Below, one piece after another: positions 6,268 to 6,330 of a stretch of 6,330 nucleotides of DNA. Numbering within the stretch: position 1 is the stretch's first letter; every line of letters starts with the position of its first letter. This stretch comes from JAKSPM01 sp964450645 (GTDB lineage Bacteria > Bacillota > Clostridia > Oscillospirales > Oscillospiraceae). The translations under genes were made by a program, and so were the position numbers. A model generated the notes under the pieces. That model made no database searches and was not told the origin of the DNA. It saw only the letters and a list, made by a program, of their open reading frames with translations. Where the stretch lies: positions 1-6,330 of the forward strand of contig CAYVEB010000052.1 of assembly GCA_964450645.1 (NCBI GenBank), given 5' to 3'.

Positions 6268-6273
6268 CCTCCC
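6268..6273 (-). promoter_or_regulatory. Strong ribosome binding site of the esterase, touching the upstream stop codon
   Basis: GGGAGG on the minus strand is seven bases before ATG 6260. Its first G is the last base of the TAG ending the preceding gene, an arrangement that favours translational coupling. Confidence 0.7.
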
Positions 6274-6330
6274 TATAGCTTCATATAGCCCTGCATATCC
6301 CGGAATCCCACACTCTCATACAAGGGCCTT
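6273..6330 (-). CDS. C-terminus of a probable GNAT family N-acetyltransferase (partial)
   Basis: Only the final 18 codons are in the window, reading RPLYESVGFRDMQGYMKL and then TAG. The pattern LYExxGF followed by a short aromatic end is the hallmark of the last strands of GNAT acetyltransferases, which transfer an acetyl group from acetyl-CoA to an amine. The substrate cannot be told from this piece. The gene continues beyond the right edge and lies 12 bases ahead of the esterase, so it is the upstream member of the same apparent operon. The family call rests on a very short segment. Confidence 0.6.
   Translation of the reverse strand, partial: RPLYESVGFRDMQGYMKL

Noticed and set aside
1..6330. 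CRISPR array, tRNA, rRNA, toxin-antitoxin pair or phage-defence system
   Set aside because: No regularly spaced repeats, cloverleaf sequence, rRNA motifs or small paired genes were seen on either strand.

Overview
The window looks like a chromosomal segment of a Gram-positive, moderately GC-rich anaerobe of the Clostridia type. This is inferred from the style of the TypA, UvrA-like, esterase and GNAT proteins, the strong AGGAG/GGGAGG ribosome binding sites and the GC-rich codon use; the sequence gives no species name. The genes from about 890 onward are GC-rich and intact. The first ~790 bases are more AT-rich, decayed and of mobile-element character.

Layout. Bases 1-274 hold a minus-strand coding-like stretch that is interrupted by an in-frame TAG, has no clear start, and runs off the left edge. 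Bases ~395-748 hold the remnant of an insertion sequence: a GTG-started N-terminal half of a DDE-type transposase (HTH part), with an in-frame TAG. It ends abruptly at an inverted repeat matching one that lies just upstream of the transposase start. Between 800 and 853 there is a weak terminator-like hairpin with a T6 tract, immediately followed by a good sigma-A type promoter. This promoter drives typA/bipA (934-2760, +), a complete translational GTPase, followed by an intrinsic terminator.

Bases 2761-3012 are the convergent intergenic region and hold three separate inverted repeats. On the minus strand, reading from right to left, there is an apparent operon: the last 18 codons of a GNAT-like acetyltransferase (6330-6273), an alpha/beta-hydrolase-fold esterase (6260-5583) and an 839-residue UvrA-type ABC ATPase (5532-3013). 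The spacers are 12 and 50 bases. The promoter of this operon lies outside the window.

How the genes relate. TypA is a housekeeping ribosome-associated GTPase involved in ribosome biogenesis and stress adaptation, and stands alone here. The UvrA-like protein has both ABC ATPase modules and the zinc modules but lacks the UvrB-binding domain. It therefore belongs with the UvrA2/DrrC-like paralogs, which are associated with DNA-damage or DNA-binding-drug tolerance, rather than with canonical UvrABC repair. Its grouping with a small esterase and a GNAT suggests a possible detoxification or resistance cassette, but that is inference from context only. I did not find a CRISPR array, tRNA, rRNA or a convincing new multi-gene system. 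The most unusual items are the UvrB-domainless UvrA operon and the internally deleted IS.
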